In this document: positions 1 through 10,423 of the stretch, in pieces
Layout of the letters: each line of letters opens with the position of its first letter
Position numbering within the stretch: the first letter of the stretch is position 1
NCBI GenBank assembly: GCA_946406115.1
Contig: OX291543.1
Coordinates: forward strand, 498,501-562,500
Direction: 5' to 3'
DNA length: 64,000 bases
Source of the DNA: Apoda limacodes
Taxonomy: Eukaryota; Arthropoda; Insecta; Lepidoptera; Limacodidae
Position numbers and translations under genes: made by a program
Notes under the pieces: model-generated
What the model saw: the letters and a program-made list of their open reading frames with translations, nothing else
Database searches by the model: none
Told to the model about the DNA's origin: nothing

Positions 1-345
1 TAAACAGTCCCCCGAGGTGTGTCTCATTTTAGGGGTGTTTCGACTCACGCTTGACCAAAACTACCGCTTGACGTCACAGTGGGTTCTGTGTATAACATGT
101 TATTGTTTTGATATGTAATTATATTGCGATGGTATAGAATGTTATATATATGTGTAATGTAATTCTATGAATAAATCAGTATCATGACAAGTCTTGAGTT
201 ATACTGACGCGTCCCTCGCCCGACATCAGATGGCGACCGCGATATGTGCAGTTTGAAACCGAGCTTCGCGTCGGGGGGCCGTGCGCGAGCCCGCTCCCCG
301 CTCGCCGGCCGCGCGTAAGCGCCTAACCGCGCCGCACTGACCGTG
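1..345 (+). mobile_element. Possible LTR end plus primer-binding-like site (weak)
   Basis: The stretch holds a TATA-like run near 141, an AATAAA signal at about 170-175 and, at 231-240, the motif tggcgaccgc. That motif resembles primer-binding sites placed just inside the 5' LTR of mag-like gypsy elements; the gypsy element at 20525 in this window has tggcgacgagc in the same role. A GC-rich stretch follows to about 340, in contrast with the AT-rich flanks. I see no gag or pol after it and no second LTR, so it could equally be unrelated sequence. No coding frame here looks real. Confidence 0.22.
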
Positions 346-748
346 CACATAAAATTAGAACTTTTATTTTCTTATAAGTAAATACCTATAAACATTTTAT
401 GAAAAACAATTAGAACGTTTCAGTGCTATAAAAATAAAGACTTTCCGCCCCTGGGATGGCAACTACAGTGAACAAAAACTTTTAACATTAAGTATATTGG
501 CTTGACTGTGCATGCAAAGTCATGTAAATCGGAATAAGTTGCCTAAGTCTTTATGGGAAGTGAGGCACACCTACGAGACGATGATCAGCTGATGGCTGGT
601 CATGGCTTTTCGGTATTGATAGCTATTTCGTGGTACTTATATCCACCAAGTGGCTCCAAACCACACTCCGACCCAGCCATACACATCATGTCACATAATG
701 CATTTGCCTCTTTCCTCCCCTCCCGTTTTCTCTCTTTCTCACCCTCTC

Positions 749-769
749 ATCTCTCTCTCTCTCTCTCTC
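749..769. repeat. CT microsatellite; flanking 346-881 without a gene
   Basis: A pure (CT)n run lies inside a wider C/T-rich block at about 716-782. The 553-783 reading frame is only a translation of this low-complexity block. Apart from this run I see nothing recognisable between 346 and 881. The words 'ttttttccaagatagcgg' at about 839-857 resemble part of the MITE at 22391-22622 ('tttttccaagatggcgg'). Confidence 0.8.
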
Positions 770-881
770 ACTTTCTCTCTTAGTAGTTTCGCGGAATAAA
801 TCTAAAAATTATATTTGAACCAATTTGGAATAAGTACCTTTTTTCCAAGATAGCGGCATGAGCGCAACAGGCATCGATGGG

Positions 882-1871
882 GACTCCTACGCTGTTTCTA
901 CTGCATATCAGTGACATGTTGGACATCAACAACATGCATTTCTATGCAGATGAAAGTACTGGAGACGCTTATTACACGGGTCGTGCCAACTCCCTCGTTC
1001 CGTTGTGGAGGAAAACCGCGGAGAACTTATGTCTCAAATCGAGACCACATTGTCCAAGGTCTCTGACTTGGGACGGGTAAATTTGGTCCCTCCGATTCAA
1101 CCCTACAGACACAATTCTGCGCGTTCATCGCTAAGAAAACCCCATCCACGCTGATCCCACAATTCCAGAATACTCCCCTCCTTATCTCCAAGAGCATTGG
1201 GATCCTTGGTGTTTACATATCCAGCGATGTTCTGTTCCGAGTGAAGCTGGCGTCCAAAAAAATAGGTATACTCAACAAGGCGAGGCAGTACTTCACGTCG
1301 GAGCAGAGGCTGCTACTTTACAAATCGCAAGTTCGGTCCCATATGGAGTACTGCTGCCATCTCTGGGCGGTTGCACCCGGATACCAGCTTGGCCCCTTTG
1401 ACTGGGTTCAACGATGGGCTGAGAGCATTGTCAACGATCCCAAACTCACTTGCCGTATGAAAACCTTAAGTCTGAGGAGAGACTTTGCCTCCCTGTGTGT
1501 GTTCTACCGCTTGTACAATGGGATGTGTTCTGAAGAATTGTTTGAAATGATGCCCACGGCTACTTTCTACAATCGCACCACTCGCCATCAGCAGGGAATT
1601 CATTCTTACACTCTAGAACCGAAATGGTCGCGTACATTGCGGTTTCAGAGAAACTTCCTCCCGCGAACGCTTGGTTTGTGGAATGAGCACTCTGCCAAGG
1701 TTTTCTCTAAGAACTACAGTACGGGGTTCTTCAAGAAAGAAGTAATTGGATTTTCGAAGGGTCGGCAACGTGCGAGTGATACCCCTGGTGTTACAAGCGA
1801 CTATAGGCCACGGTGACCGCTTACCATCAGGCGGACCGTGTCCTTGTTTGCCACTTCAGTGGAATAAAAAA
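882..1871 (+). pseudogene. 5'-truncated CR1/jockey-superfamily LINE, reverse transcriptase C-terminal part
   Basis: Non-LTR retrotransposon remnant of the same family as the long copy at 8477-11502; its start aligns with position 10490 of that copy. Visible pieces are a decayed motif-C region (the YADDST of the long copy reads YADEST here, so the second catalytic aspartate is lost), then a readable thumb and C-terminal region at 1241-1816 with 'HMEYCCHLWA' and 'LPRTLGLWNE'. The coding part breaks at least once between 1080 and 1241. After the stop comes the family's short 3' UTR (gtgaccgcttaccatcaggc) and an A-rich tail at 1865-1873. It lacks endonuclease and the first half of RT and is dead. 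Family placement (CR1/Zenon versus another jockey-group clade) rests on recognition only. Confidence 0.85.
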
Positions 1872-1881
1872 AATACACCTA

Positions 1882-2154
1882 GTGGCTTGCTTATCGCCTT
1901 GCTGGGCGCCTCGCTTAGCGCCTAGCGACACCCAAACACGATGGCCACGCACTGCGCCTGCGTGGCTAGACATTTGTTTACTAATACACATCTAATACAC
2001 ACCAGGCAGTAAACTAGGCGTCCCGCCAAGTTCCTAGCGAAGCGCTAAGCTTACCGCCTAGCTTGTCGCCTGAGTTCTAGCTAGTTTACAATTATCTTTG
2101 AACCTGGTTACATACCAGGCAACCATTTAACCTCTAGGCGCTAAGTAAGCCACC
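1882..2154. mobile_element. Small inverted-repeat element (MITE-like), about 273 bp
   Basis: Imperfect terminal inverted repeats: gtggcttgcttatcgcc at 1882-1898 pairs with ggcgctaagtaagccac at 2138-2154 (15 of 17 positions). The inside is GC-rich and full of shorter copies of the same theme (gcgcctagcg, gcgctaag, caccaggcag, cataccaggc), so it can fold extensively. There is no coding potential. It starts right after the A-rich tail of the LINE fragment. I could not establish a target-site duplication, so the superfamily is unknown. Confidence 0.45.
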
Positions 2155-2781
2155 GTCCGGGGCGGATACGGCCTTAGGTAGATACATGGCTTTGTTTTCC
2201 TCGGTTTTTTATTAATTTCCTATTTTTGATGATTCTTTTTTTATTTAAGCTGGTGCTGCCCGTGTGGCCCCATTTTAATTTTTGGTCCAGTTCTGACAGT
2301 GGCATCCATGAGAAAACCATATAAGTCTTAAATTTTTATGTCGATGATTGTACAAAAATTTTGTTACCAGTATAGAATATAGTATAGAAAAAGAAAAAAA
2401 TAGTATAGAATTCGTCACTCAAAAGTAAAAATAAAAAAAAATTAACAAAAAAAACTACCGGCTTCAAAAATATTCTCTAAAAAGATAAGAATAATTAATT
2501 ACTTATTTCAAAAAAGATAAAAATAATTACTTATTTCAAAAATCTAATCTGACTTATAGCTTGAAGTTAGTTTCATGCAAGTGAAGTGTGTTATAAACTG
2601 TTAGGTAACTGGGACATAGAAACCAAATTCAATGTAAATTTAATGTAATTCAGATCAGATAGAGAGAACTATAAGCCTACTAATATAGTTGTTATACAAC
2701 TAAACTTATATACAACTAAAATTATATACTTATAGAGTTGTTTTTGTTAAAAAGTTTTTTATTGCGACGTTCTGTCAAAGG

Positions 2782-2836
2782 TAAGTCCGGAAGTACAGAA
2801 TTCCGGAAGTACAGAAGTGCGGAAGTCCGGAAGTAA
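2782..2836. repeat. Short tandem minirepeat, unit about 16 bp
   Basis: Three to four units of the theme tccggaagtacagaa follow one another. The 76-codon minus-strand frame across it has no recognisable features. The rest of 2160-3811 is AT-rich and shows no gene, RNA or clear repeat to me. Confidence 0.6.
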
Positions 2837-3811
2837 GCTCCGTCCAATGTGAGTTAAAAGGCATATTGGTAGTTCTGATAACTGTGTTTTTAACCTGCAG
2901 TAGGTTGACAAAACAGTTTTGGATCTGGATTGGTCTATCCACTGGCGTGCGAAGAACCAAACTTGGGCATTCACGGTAAAAGCTCTCAACTATTCAACCG
3001 AAACGGTAAAAGTGTTAGGTTTGGACCGTGGTTGGTCACGTCCGTGTTATAATATAAAAAAGAGGTTCTGTAACTTGAATTGTAATTATGACAATTTTTA
3101 TCTCTTACACATATATAGTTAGTTAGTTACTAAAGCCAAAAAACTAAAAAAAATATAATTTGTATTTATTGAAGTTTTTTGTTATTTTTAAAAATATTCC
3201 TCTACCGATAAACTAATTCCTTAAATTAATCGATAAGCTGCAAGAGTTTATATTTGTTTATTTGTTATAGATGAATAAACTAATGGTTCTTCGTCTTTGA
3301 ATACCTTTTTTCCGGTGGTAGGCGTTGTGTTATATTATACGTGACACGGGACTATCACAGCAGCTATGAGAAGACCCTACCTATGGAAACTGTGGCAGTC
3401 CTTATAAAACCAACAGTCCAGTTCGCCCCAGCTGTGTCAGCTGGTCAAAACGATGGGAACCAGAAAGTCTGAACAACGGCACTCTATAGCGGAAGCACCG
3501 TTTCCTAACTACATAATATATGTCAGCATTATTGCTAGCCTTCGTATCCCACACTAATGGCCCTGGCAAACGCAACCACTTAATGACTAAATTTGAAAAT
3601 AATCCAAGGAAGACGAAACTCAGAAAACCAATTTTGATTATTGTAAGAAAGTAGAAAATAATTTGAAGGTTGACAATGTTACACAATACCTGTTACCGGC
3701 CACTCCATTAAGAATAATATTAATGAACTATAGCAGCCGGCGAATATAATTTAAAAATATGAAAACTATACATGTTTAGTATTGCGAAAGGAAGATAAAA
3801 CTCTTCAACAT

Positions 3812-4022
3812 ATCAGCCCATTGACGTCCACTGCTGGACATAGGCCTCATCTAACTTTCTCCACAGCGTGCGACTCTGCCGCCTGTAACCAACGGCTCCC
3901 CGCTACCTTTACGAGGTCATCTGTCAATCTTGCGGGGGGCCGCCCCACGCTGCGCTTTCCGGTTCGTGGCCGCCACTCGAGAACCTTCTTAACCCATCGG
4001 CCATCGGTTCTTCGAGCTATAT
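3812..4022 (-). pseudogene. RTE-clade LINE, extreme C-terminus of the reverse-transcriptase ORF
   Basis: Read on the minus strand this gives a continuous frame with the pieces RRTDGRW, VLEWRPRTGKRSVGRPP, TDDLVKVAG and SRWLQAAE, ending in a stop. This is the stereotyped C-terminus of RTE-type LINEs in Lepidoptera, whose antisense strand carries the 'ctgctggacataggcct' motif (present at about 3828-3846). Only about 65 codons remain; the catalytic domains are gone. It lies just downstream (in the minus-strand sense) of the jockey LINE at 4185-6540 but belongs to a different clade. Recognition is from memory of the family, not a search. Confidence 0.75.
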
Positions 4023-4184
4023 AAAACTCTTACAGAGCATTTATTTCAGCTTTCCATTCCTGGAGCTGCTATCTGTTTCATGTCTTTATTAATTCAGTTT
4101 ACCGCCACTCTATTTCTCTTAACTGTACCCATCAAATAATAATTGTCATCGCTAGAGAAACATAGTTTAGGGTATGTTATACAT

Positions 4185-6540
4185 ATTTTACGCTCGAAGA
4201 AGTGGACTGCCAGATCTTTCAGATATTAGGGAATCGTGGGGAGCTCGAAGTCCCTGTATAGGTCCGCATTACGGACGAACCAGGAGGCTCCGGAGACCGC
4301 TCTGAGAAAGCTGGAGGGTCTGGAGTTTACTAGCATATGCTAATATGGGGCGAATGAATGGGCAGGTGACGTAGAGAGTCAGCTTATTTCTAAGCGACAT
4401 TTTACTGTACTTGACATGATAGGTCATGGGATATAGACGATCGAGGACAAAAGCGGCTCGGTCTCTAAGTAATTTGGTGGGATAACGGAAGTTCAAACGC
4501 CTATCCAGGGTCACGCCGAGGTATTTGACCGTGTTTTGCCAAGGGATGGCACGGCCGAAAAGTGAGAGGGAAGATGGTCACGGAGGGCGGCCTTTGGTGA
4601 AGAGAACGGCAAAGCTTCTGTCGGGATTCACTTCGATTCTCCATTTCCGAAACCATTCGCCTAGGGCGGTGATTGTGGATTGGAGTCTCTTAGTGATTCG
4701 ACTCACTGGCCTATCGGTAGTACAAATAGCGGTATCGTCCGCAAAAAGGACTAGTTGGGTACCTATCGTTTTAGAGATATCGTTTTTATAAGAGAGAGTG
4801 CCTTCGACTTTATAGCGAAAGCTGCGGTTCGACAAATAGTCTCGTATGTTGAGCACGAGGGCGGTCTGACAACTGATAGTTGTACAGTTTATAAATTAAA
4901 CCGTTGTGCCAGACTTTGTCAAAGGCTTTCGCTACATAGAAGAAGACAGCGCCCATGTGACGGGGCTTACCTAATACAGGTTGGAAGCCAGTGAGAATAT
5001 GTTCCGTAATGCGGAGGACTTGGTGGACGCACGAGTGTTTGGCGTGGAAGTCGAACTGCATCATCGATTAAGATGCCTCTGGAGACTATAGCGTTCCGTA
5101 AGCGAGCGAGGAGGAGACGTTCGTTAAGTTTACCAAGGGCCTTTATTAAACTTATAGGGCGCTAGGAGGACGGCTCGGTACGAGCTTTCCTTGGCTTATG
5201 GATGCCTATAACAATTGCATCTTTTCATTGAAAAAGAAAGGTGCAATTTTCGATAGCAGCGTTGAAGATGGCTACTAGAAGGCAGAGAAGGGGCAGAGTG
5301 AAGTGCTTTAGGATATCGTTAGAGATACCGTCCGCGCCGGGCGGTTTACAGGGCGTAGGTCTTTGGTGACCTGTTTGACTTCGTCGACTCTGACGGGGGG
5401 CAGCGGATCCTGTTGGGGCAGAGAAGTTCTGCGCTCCACTTCACCGTCTACCTCTCACACGTGAACGGAATCGAGAGGTTGTGTGCTTAAGGCACATTGG
5501 GCTTGGAGGCTAGATGCAAGGCAATCCGCTTTTTCGTCGTCATCGAACGCGGAAACATTGTTGGGACGAGATAACGGAGAGAGGGAGTTATAGGTGTCTG
5601 GTTTCGAAGCTCTGGCTAGACGCCAATAAGCTTGATGAGAAGGAGAAATGTTCTCCATCAGATCACCGAAACGTTGGGCGCGAAGCTCAACTACAGCGGT
5701 TCTTACGTGGCGGTGTAAGTCTTTGAAGCAAGTTTTGTTTTCGGTAGTGGGTGCGCGATCGCGTTGGCGGCGGGCCGCGTTACGCTCAGTCATTAGCGAC
5801 CTGATTTGCTGAGGCTTGTCTTGAGCACTCGCCAACGGTGGCGGTAAGGTGGCTAGTGAGTGTGCCAATAGCTACGTTTAAATCGGTCGCGAAAGAGATA
5901 ATATTGGGAACGCGATCTAGATGTTTTCGAGTAATTGCCCGAATTTATTCCAGTCCGTTAGAGTTCTAATGCCAGTGCAATGATGATCGGTTGATGGCCG
6001 GTCATCGCTAAGCGGCAGATGGATGCTTCTAAGTTCGTAACGGGCGGAGGATCTGTGGCGTCTGTAATAGATGAGAGTGTCCCCGAGGCAGTTCTATCAT
6101 TACGGACGGTGCGATAGTTCGCGATCGAAGGTGTGCGGATAGTGGGCTTGAGGAACGTTTCCTGGATGAGGAAGACGTCCGGTTTATTGGTTGCGGACAG
6201 GGGAGTCTCTAAGGGGCTGGGGTCGGAGGGGGCGACGGGGTAGCGAGTGACCGAGAAGAGGCCTCATCTGCTACCGGAGTGGAAGGGTGAGTGGGTGCGG
6301 GGGCCCGAAGATCGCAGCGAGCGAGTCGCGGGTCGCAGCAGAGAGAGCGCGAGTGAGAAGGAGAACGCGAAGGCACACGCGATGGGTTAGACGGGCGCGC
6401 GGTTGTGATGGACGCAGTGACGGCGGTTTCCACAGCCTTAGAATTGCAGACTTAGATCAGCTCTGGGCTATCTCGAAGAAGAGCCTCAACGATGGCTCCT
6501 AGCTGGTCCGGGGAGGTGGCCGTGGTGTAGGGATTGAGTA
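4185..6540 (-). pseudogene. Jockey-clade LINE, broken (endonuclease remnant, RT, C-terminus)
   Basis: Minus-strand non-LTR element. In protein order: endonuclease N-terminus at about 6080-6190 (PDVFLIQETFLKP, then a deletion that removes most of the domain), linker at 5455-5868 (NISPSHQAYWRLARASK), RT finger/palm at 4810-5064 (AKAFDKVWHNGL), motif C at 4578-4856 (LFADDTAIC) and the thumb/C-terminus at 4185-4514. Each block is in a different frame, so several frameshifts and deletions separate them; a deletion joins RPILAYAS directly to KLQTLQ. The last 80 bp match the jockey 3' fragment at about 57426-57500 (ELPTIP, FFER), so both are one family. 6209-6540 is Ser/Pro-rich reading frame upstream of the endonuclease. 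Confidence 0.85.
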
Positions 6541-7618
6541 CCTAGTGACTCCCCGCCTTTGCTTTACGGGGAGCAAGAGTACCTAAATGTAGTCAAACGC
6601 CCCGCAGTGCTACGGTTTGTTTGGCGTATACCTAAATACCTACTCCTACGGCTGGGGTTACGTTGTCACCGTTAGGTTTCCCCCTGAGCAACGAGACGTG
6701 TCGAATTCAGGAACGTTTAGGTAGATCGCAACTCTGAAAAGAGCTATACGATCTCACCCACCAGCCCTTGAGCACTCGGAACTGGATTTCTTACAAACTA
6801 AAACGCAATCGACACTTAAAACGCGAGAATGCGTGGAGTGGTGAACCGCTGAAGCGGAAATACTACACTAGCGATCTACCCAAGGCCGGGCTCAGGCCGG
6901 TCGAACCAGCGTCAGTCAAAGAGTTGCTTGGGCAAGGGTCAACACTATGCGTAGTAGTTCCGCGACTACGAGATCACACGCACACACACACAAAAACACA
7001 CAGTATCGCTTCAATAAACTTCGCGTTATGGGCGGGTTGCAAAGCGCGAAAGTTCACCCACAGTAGGCCGAGAAGCGATTTCCCAGCCAATGACACACGA
7101 CTGAGCAGCGCTCAACGCTAAGGCAGAGTTCCAAGTATCGCGGGCAATAAACCAAGCAACGATACTCAGTAATCCGCACTGAGACAAAACAATAAATGCG
7201 CACCAACCAAGTCACCACACTACGGAGCACAATGAGAGCACTTGATGCTCTAGAACACGAACGAAAAACACGAGAGTCGAATCGGGAATCAGGTTATACA
7301 CATATTAGAAAGATTAAAGAAAAGTGTGCAATCTTTTTTTTTTGTAATAATTTACACAGTTTTACAACTCTAAGAATCTGTTTAATATTAAATGATACCT
7401 AAATTGAAAGATGCTGTGATTTCTATCATAATTGATATACAGGATGGAAAAGAAAAGCTTAAGTTGGACAAAACAAACCTAAGTATTGATGATGGCAAAT
7501 TTTACTCAAAGGAAATATTCATTTTTATTTCAAAAACAGTTAATTTCAAATAAATTACCAGTTCTAGCCGGGAAAAGAACGTGTGAAATGTAAAAAAATA
7601 AAGATTCTCTATTGAGGC
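6541..7618. other. No recognisable gene; possible 5' part of the jockey element
   Basis: This stretch contains a (CA)n-like run at about 6976-7002 and moderately GC-rich sequence to about 7160, then AT-rich sequence. It lies immediately upstream (minus-strand sense) of the jockey endonuclease remnant and could be that element's ORF1/5' UTR, but I recognise no ORF1 motif. The plus-strand frame at 6768-7121 has no known domain and probably arises by chance. Confidence 0.4.
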
Positions 7619-7790
7619 TAATGGGGTACTTCGCGTTGTGCTACGGGGTACTTCCCGTTGTGCTATGGGTTACTTCCCGTTTTACTATAGGGTACCTCCC
7701 GTTGTGCTATGGGGTACTTCCCGTTGTGCTATGGGTAACTTCCCGTTGTGCTATGGGGTACTGCCCGTTATGCTATGGGGTACATCCCGT
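7619..7790. repeat. 21-bp tandem array, about 8 copies
   Basis: Units of the form atggggtacttcccgttgtgct follow one another with a 21-bp period. The period is a multiple of three, so open frames read through it; these are not genes. The last unit runs directly into 'cccgtttacctagaatcatg', which continues as the dispersed repeat of 7780-7870. The array therefore looks like a local amplification of one segment of that repeat. Confidence 0.85.
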
Positions 7791-7870
7791 TTACCTAGAA
7801 TCATGAAATTTGGCAAGAACTTGCTACATCACAAATATAGGAAAAAATCCAAAACTGATAATTTATTAGT
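7780..7870 (+). repeat. Dispersed repeat fragment (same family as the 62428-63150 dimer)
   Basis: The words 'cctagaatcatgaaatttgg' and 'aaaaaatccaaaactga' match the two copies at 62475-62560 and 62850-62930. The family is non-coding and recurs in lepidopteran DNA as I know it, but I cannot name it. Only the part adjoining the 21-bp array is kept here. Confidence 0.6.
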
Positions 7871-7899
7871 AAGAGAGGTAGGGCACTGCAAGAATTCGC

Positions 7900-8476
7900 T
7901 CGAATAAGCTGCCCGAACAAATAAAGCGGGGCATAGCGAGTACTTGCTCGAATGAGCGGCCCGAACTGGGGAAGTACCTCCACCTTACAGAAAACCGCGG
8001 CCACAATAACACTAACATTGAGTAGTGTTGTGTTCCTGGCGGTGAGTAAGGTTGGCAGAGCTCTCTCTTTGAGGATTCGCTGCGCGGACAGCGGAGGACC
8101 GACGGTGCTTGTTGCTGTCATTGCTCGGCGTAGACACGGCGTGCTGGTTCGGCGGTCAGGGAGACCTGATGAAACGGCTGACCGCTGGCCGCCCGCAGGT
8201 TGAACGGGTTCCCGAACCCAGGGATCACTTAATCTCCGCCCTGGGAGGCTGATCCGCCAACCTGTGTAAAGTCTCTGAAGTAGTAGTCGTGCCGGAGAAG
8301 GAGACCGGAGTGGACCCGGCTACTACAACAGAGGGGGATCAGGGGCCCTTCCGCCCGCCGTGCCAGCAACCGTATCATCTGTGTTGAGCTTCGGCAGTCT
8401 TAGTACCGCAACTTTTTGTCTTCTAAGCTGTCTGTGCAGTGAATCCTCATCCGTAGTCTAAGTTACTTCAAACAAA
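7900..8476 (+). other. Probable 5' UTR/leader of the CR1-like LINE
   Basis: GC-richer sequence (from about 8040) directly upstream of the LINE ORF start at 8477. It contains no ORF1: the 83-codon frame at 7952-8203 shows no nucleic-acid-binding motif. The true 5' end of the element cannot be placed without a second full-length copy. A jockey-group LINE would carry an internal promoter at its 5' end, but I cannot point to one. Confidence 0.4.
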
Positions 8477-10423
8477 ATGGCCAGAAACAGAAAAAAGAAA
8501 AGAGTTTTGACAGCGGTTACTCCATCCACATATAATGTGGATTTTTGCAACATAAGGGGTATTCACGCAAATCTTATCGCAGTCCATCACCATCTCGAGA
8601 CTGCGCAGCCAACCATTCTTTTTCTAACGGAGACGCAGATATCCTGCCCGGCCGACACATCATACCTTCGTTATCCCGGCTACAAACTCGAGCACAATTT
8701 TTTGAGTCGTGCCGGTGTATGTATGTTCGTCCGGGAGGATATCTGCTGTCGCCGACTTCATAGCCTTGAAGACAGGGACCTGTCGATATTGTGGGTGCGT
8801 GTAGATCATGGCGGCCACACTCGTATCTATGCGTGCCTATACAGGTCTCATAGCGGTGACACGGACGTAACTCGACTCTTCACGGACCTGAGTTTGACGA
8901 CTGACAAAGTTCTAGAGCAACATCCCTCAGCAGAATTAGTTATTTTGGGAGACTTTAACGCCCACCATCGTGAGTGGCTCAGTTCTCGAACCAATAACTA
9001 TGCAGGGATATCTGCTCATGAATTTGCTCTGACCTATGGATTCTCTCAGCTGGTACTTTCTACAACGAGAATACCAGATATAGAGGACCATACGAGCTCC
9101 TTACTGGACCTTCTGCTGACTACACGTCCGGATGGATACTCCGTCTCAGTGGATGCGCCTCTTGGCTCCTCGGACCACTGTCTCATCCGGACTCGATTGT
9201 CATGCACACAACCCGATCCTTCTGGGCCAACTAATTGGCGTCGTGTGTGGCATTATAAGTCGGCAGACTGGGATGGATTGCGAGAATTTTATGCATCGTA
9301 CCCGTGGAGGCAGATCTGCTATAGCTCAGAAGATCCTGACGTCTGCGCAGCCGCAGTCACTGAGACAATCCTCGCTGGTATGGAATGTTTCATTCCTAAC
9401 CTGCGAGTAGCTGCCGGCGTCAAAAAACGACCGTGGTTTAATAGGCCTTGCAGAGAAGCTAAAATTCTTAAGCAAACTGCGTATGAGGCTTGGACCACGG
9501 CTTGTAATAATAAGGATCCGAATATTTCTGAGTTAAAACGCAAATTAAATGCTGCCTCGAGGTTCAGTAAGAAAGCAACTGCCAGAGCAAAATTCCAATT
9601 CATCGGCAAAATAGGTGGGCGACTTGCGAGCTATCCTTCTGGGAGTCGTGCTTTCTGGTCGCTTGCTAAAGCTGCCGAGGGGAACTTCTGCCAATCGTCA
9701 TTACCACCACTGCGAAAGACCGATGGTGACTTGGCCCACAGTGCAAAAGAGAAAGCCGATCTATTGGGCAGTCTCTTTGCCTCTAACTCGAATGTGAACG
9801 ACGAAGGCGCTGTACCACCTACTTTATCGTGGTGCAGTAAGACCATGCCGGAAATCACTATAACACAGCGCGAGGTCCGGCGGGCGTTGCTTTCCCTAGA
9901 CGTTCATAAGTCGAGTGGGCCAGACGGCATACCAGCAGTGGTGCTTAAGCAGTGTGCTCCTGAGTTATGTCCTGTACTCACGCGCCTCTTCACGCTTTCC
10001 TACCACACTAGGCAATTTCCGTCTTCATGGAAGACTGCAAATGTGCACCCGGTGCCCAAAAAGGGCGATAGATCAGATCCATCGAATAACAGGCCTATCG
10101 CTATAACCTCTCTCCTCTCCAAGGTGATGGAGCGTGTGATCAACACACAGCTTTTGAGATACCTAGAAAAACACGACCTGATCAGTGACCGTCAATATGG
10201 CTTTCGCCACGGTCGCTCAACTGGTGACCTTCTAGTGTATCTCACACACCGATGGGCACTAGCCATTGAGAGTCAGGGGGACGCATTGGCATGTAGTCTA
10301 GACATAGCGAAGGCGTTCGATCGGGTCTGGCACCGGGGTCTTCTATCGAAGTTGCCTTCTTACGGAGTGCCCGAGGGTTTGTGCAAATGGGTGGCTAGCT
10401 TTTTGTCCGGCAGAAGCATATGA
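8477..10423 (+). CDS. LINE ORF2 N-terminal part: APE endonuclease plus first half of reverse transcriptase
   Basis: A 648-codon frame from an ATG. Endonuclease (residues about 20-235): NIRGIHANL near the start, LTETQ at about 50 (catalytic Glu), GDFNAHH at about 158 and SDHCLI at about 230, the signature of apurinic-endonuclease-type LINE nucleases that nick target DNA. A linker follows, then RT: KSSGPDGIP at about 476, NRPIAITSLLSKVMERV, QYGFRHGRSTGDL, and motif A in DIAKAFDRVWHRG at about 608. The frame stops at a TGA (10421-10423) just after FLSGRS, inside RT, whereas the family continues to the YADD motif. The remainder lies in other frames at 10424-11439. This is the best-preserved LINE ORF in the window. 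Clade CR1/Zenon or a close jockey-superfamily relative. Confidence 0.9.
   Translation: MARNRKKKRVLTAVTPSTYNVDFCNIRGIHANLIAVHHHLETAQPTILFLTETQISCPADTSYLRYPGYKLEHNFLSRAGVCMFVREDICCRRLHSLEDRDLSILWVRVDHGGHTRIYACLYRSHSGDTDVTRLFTDLSLTTDKVLEQHPSAELVILGDFNAHHREWLSSRTNNYAGISAHEFALTYGFSQLVLSTTRIPDIEDHTSSLLDLLLTTRPDGYSVSVDAPLGSSDHCLIRTRLSCTQPDPSGPTNWRRVWHYKSADWDGLREFYASYPWRQICYSSEDPDVCAAAVTETILAGMECFIPNLRVAAGVKKRPWFNRPCREAKILKQTAYEAWTTACNNKDPNISELKRKLNAASRFSKKATARAKFQFIGKIGGRLASYPSGSRAFWSLAKAAEGNFCQSSLPPLRKTDGDLAHSAKEKADLLGSLFASNSNVNDEGAVPPTLSWCSKTMPEITITQREVRRALLSLDVHKSSGPDGIPAVVLKQCAPELCPVLTRLFTLSYHTRQFPSSWKTANVHPVPKKGDRSDPSNNRPIAITSLLSKVMERVINTQLLRYLEKHDLISDRQYGFRHGRSTGDLLVYLTHRWALAIESQGDALACSLDIAKAFDRVWHRGLLSKLPSYGVPEGLCKWVASFLSGRSI

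Noticed and set aside
553..783. 76-codon plus-strand frame
   Set aside because: Its second half is a translation of the CT microsatellite; no other support.
7612..7907. Two overlapping plus-strand frames with repetitive 'CYGVLPVVLW' type sequence
   Set aside because: They are two frames of the 21-bp tandem array, whose period is divisible by three.
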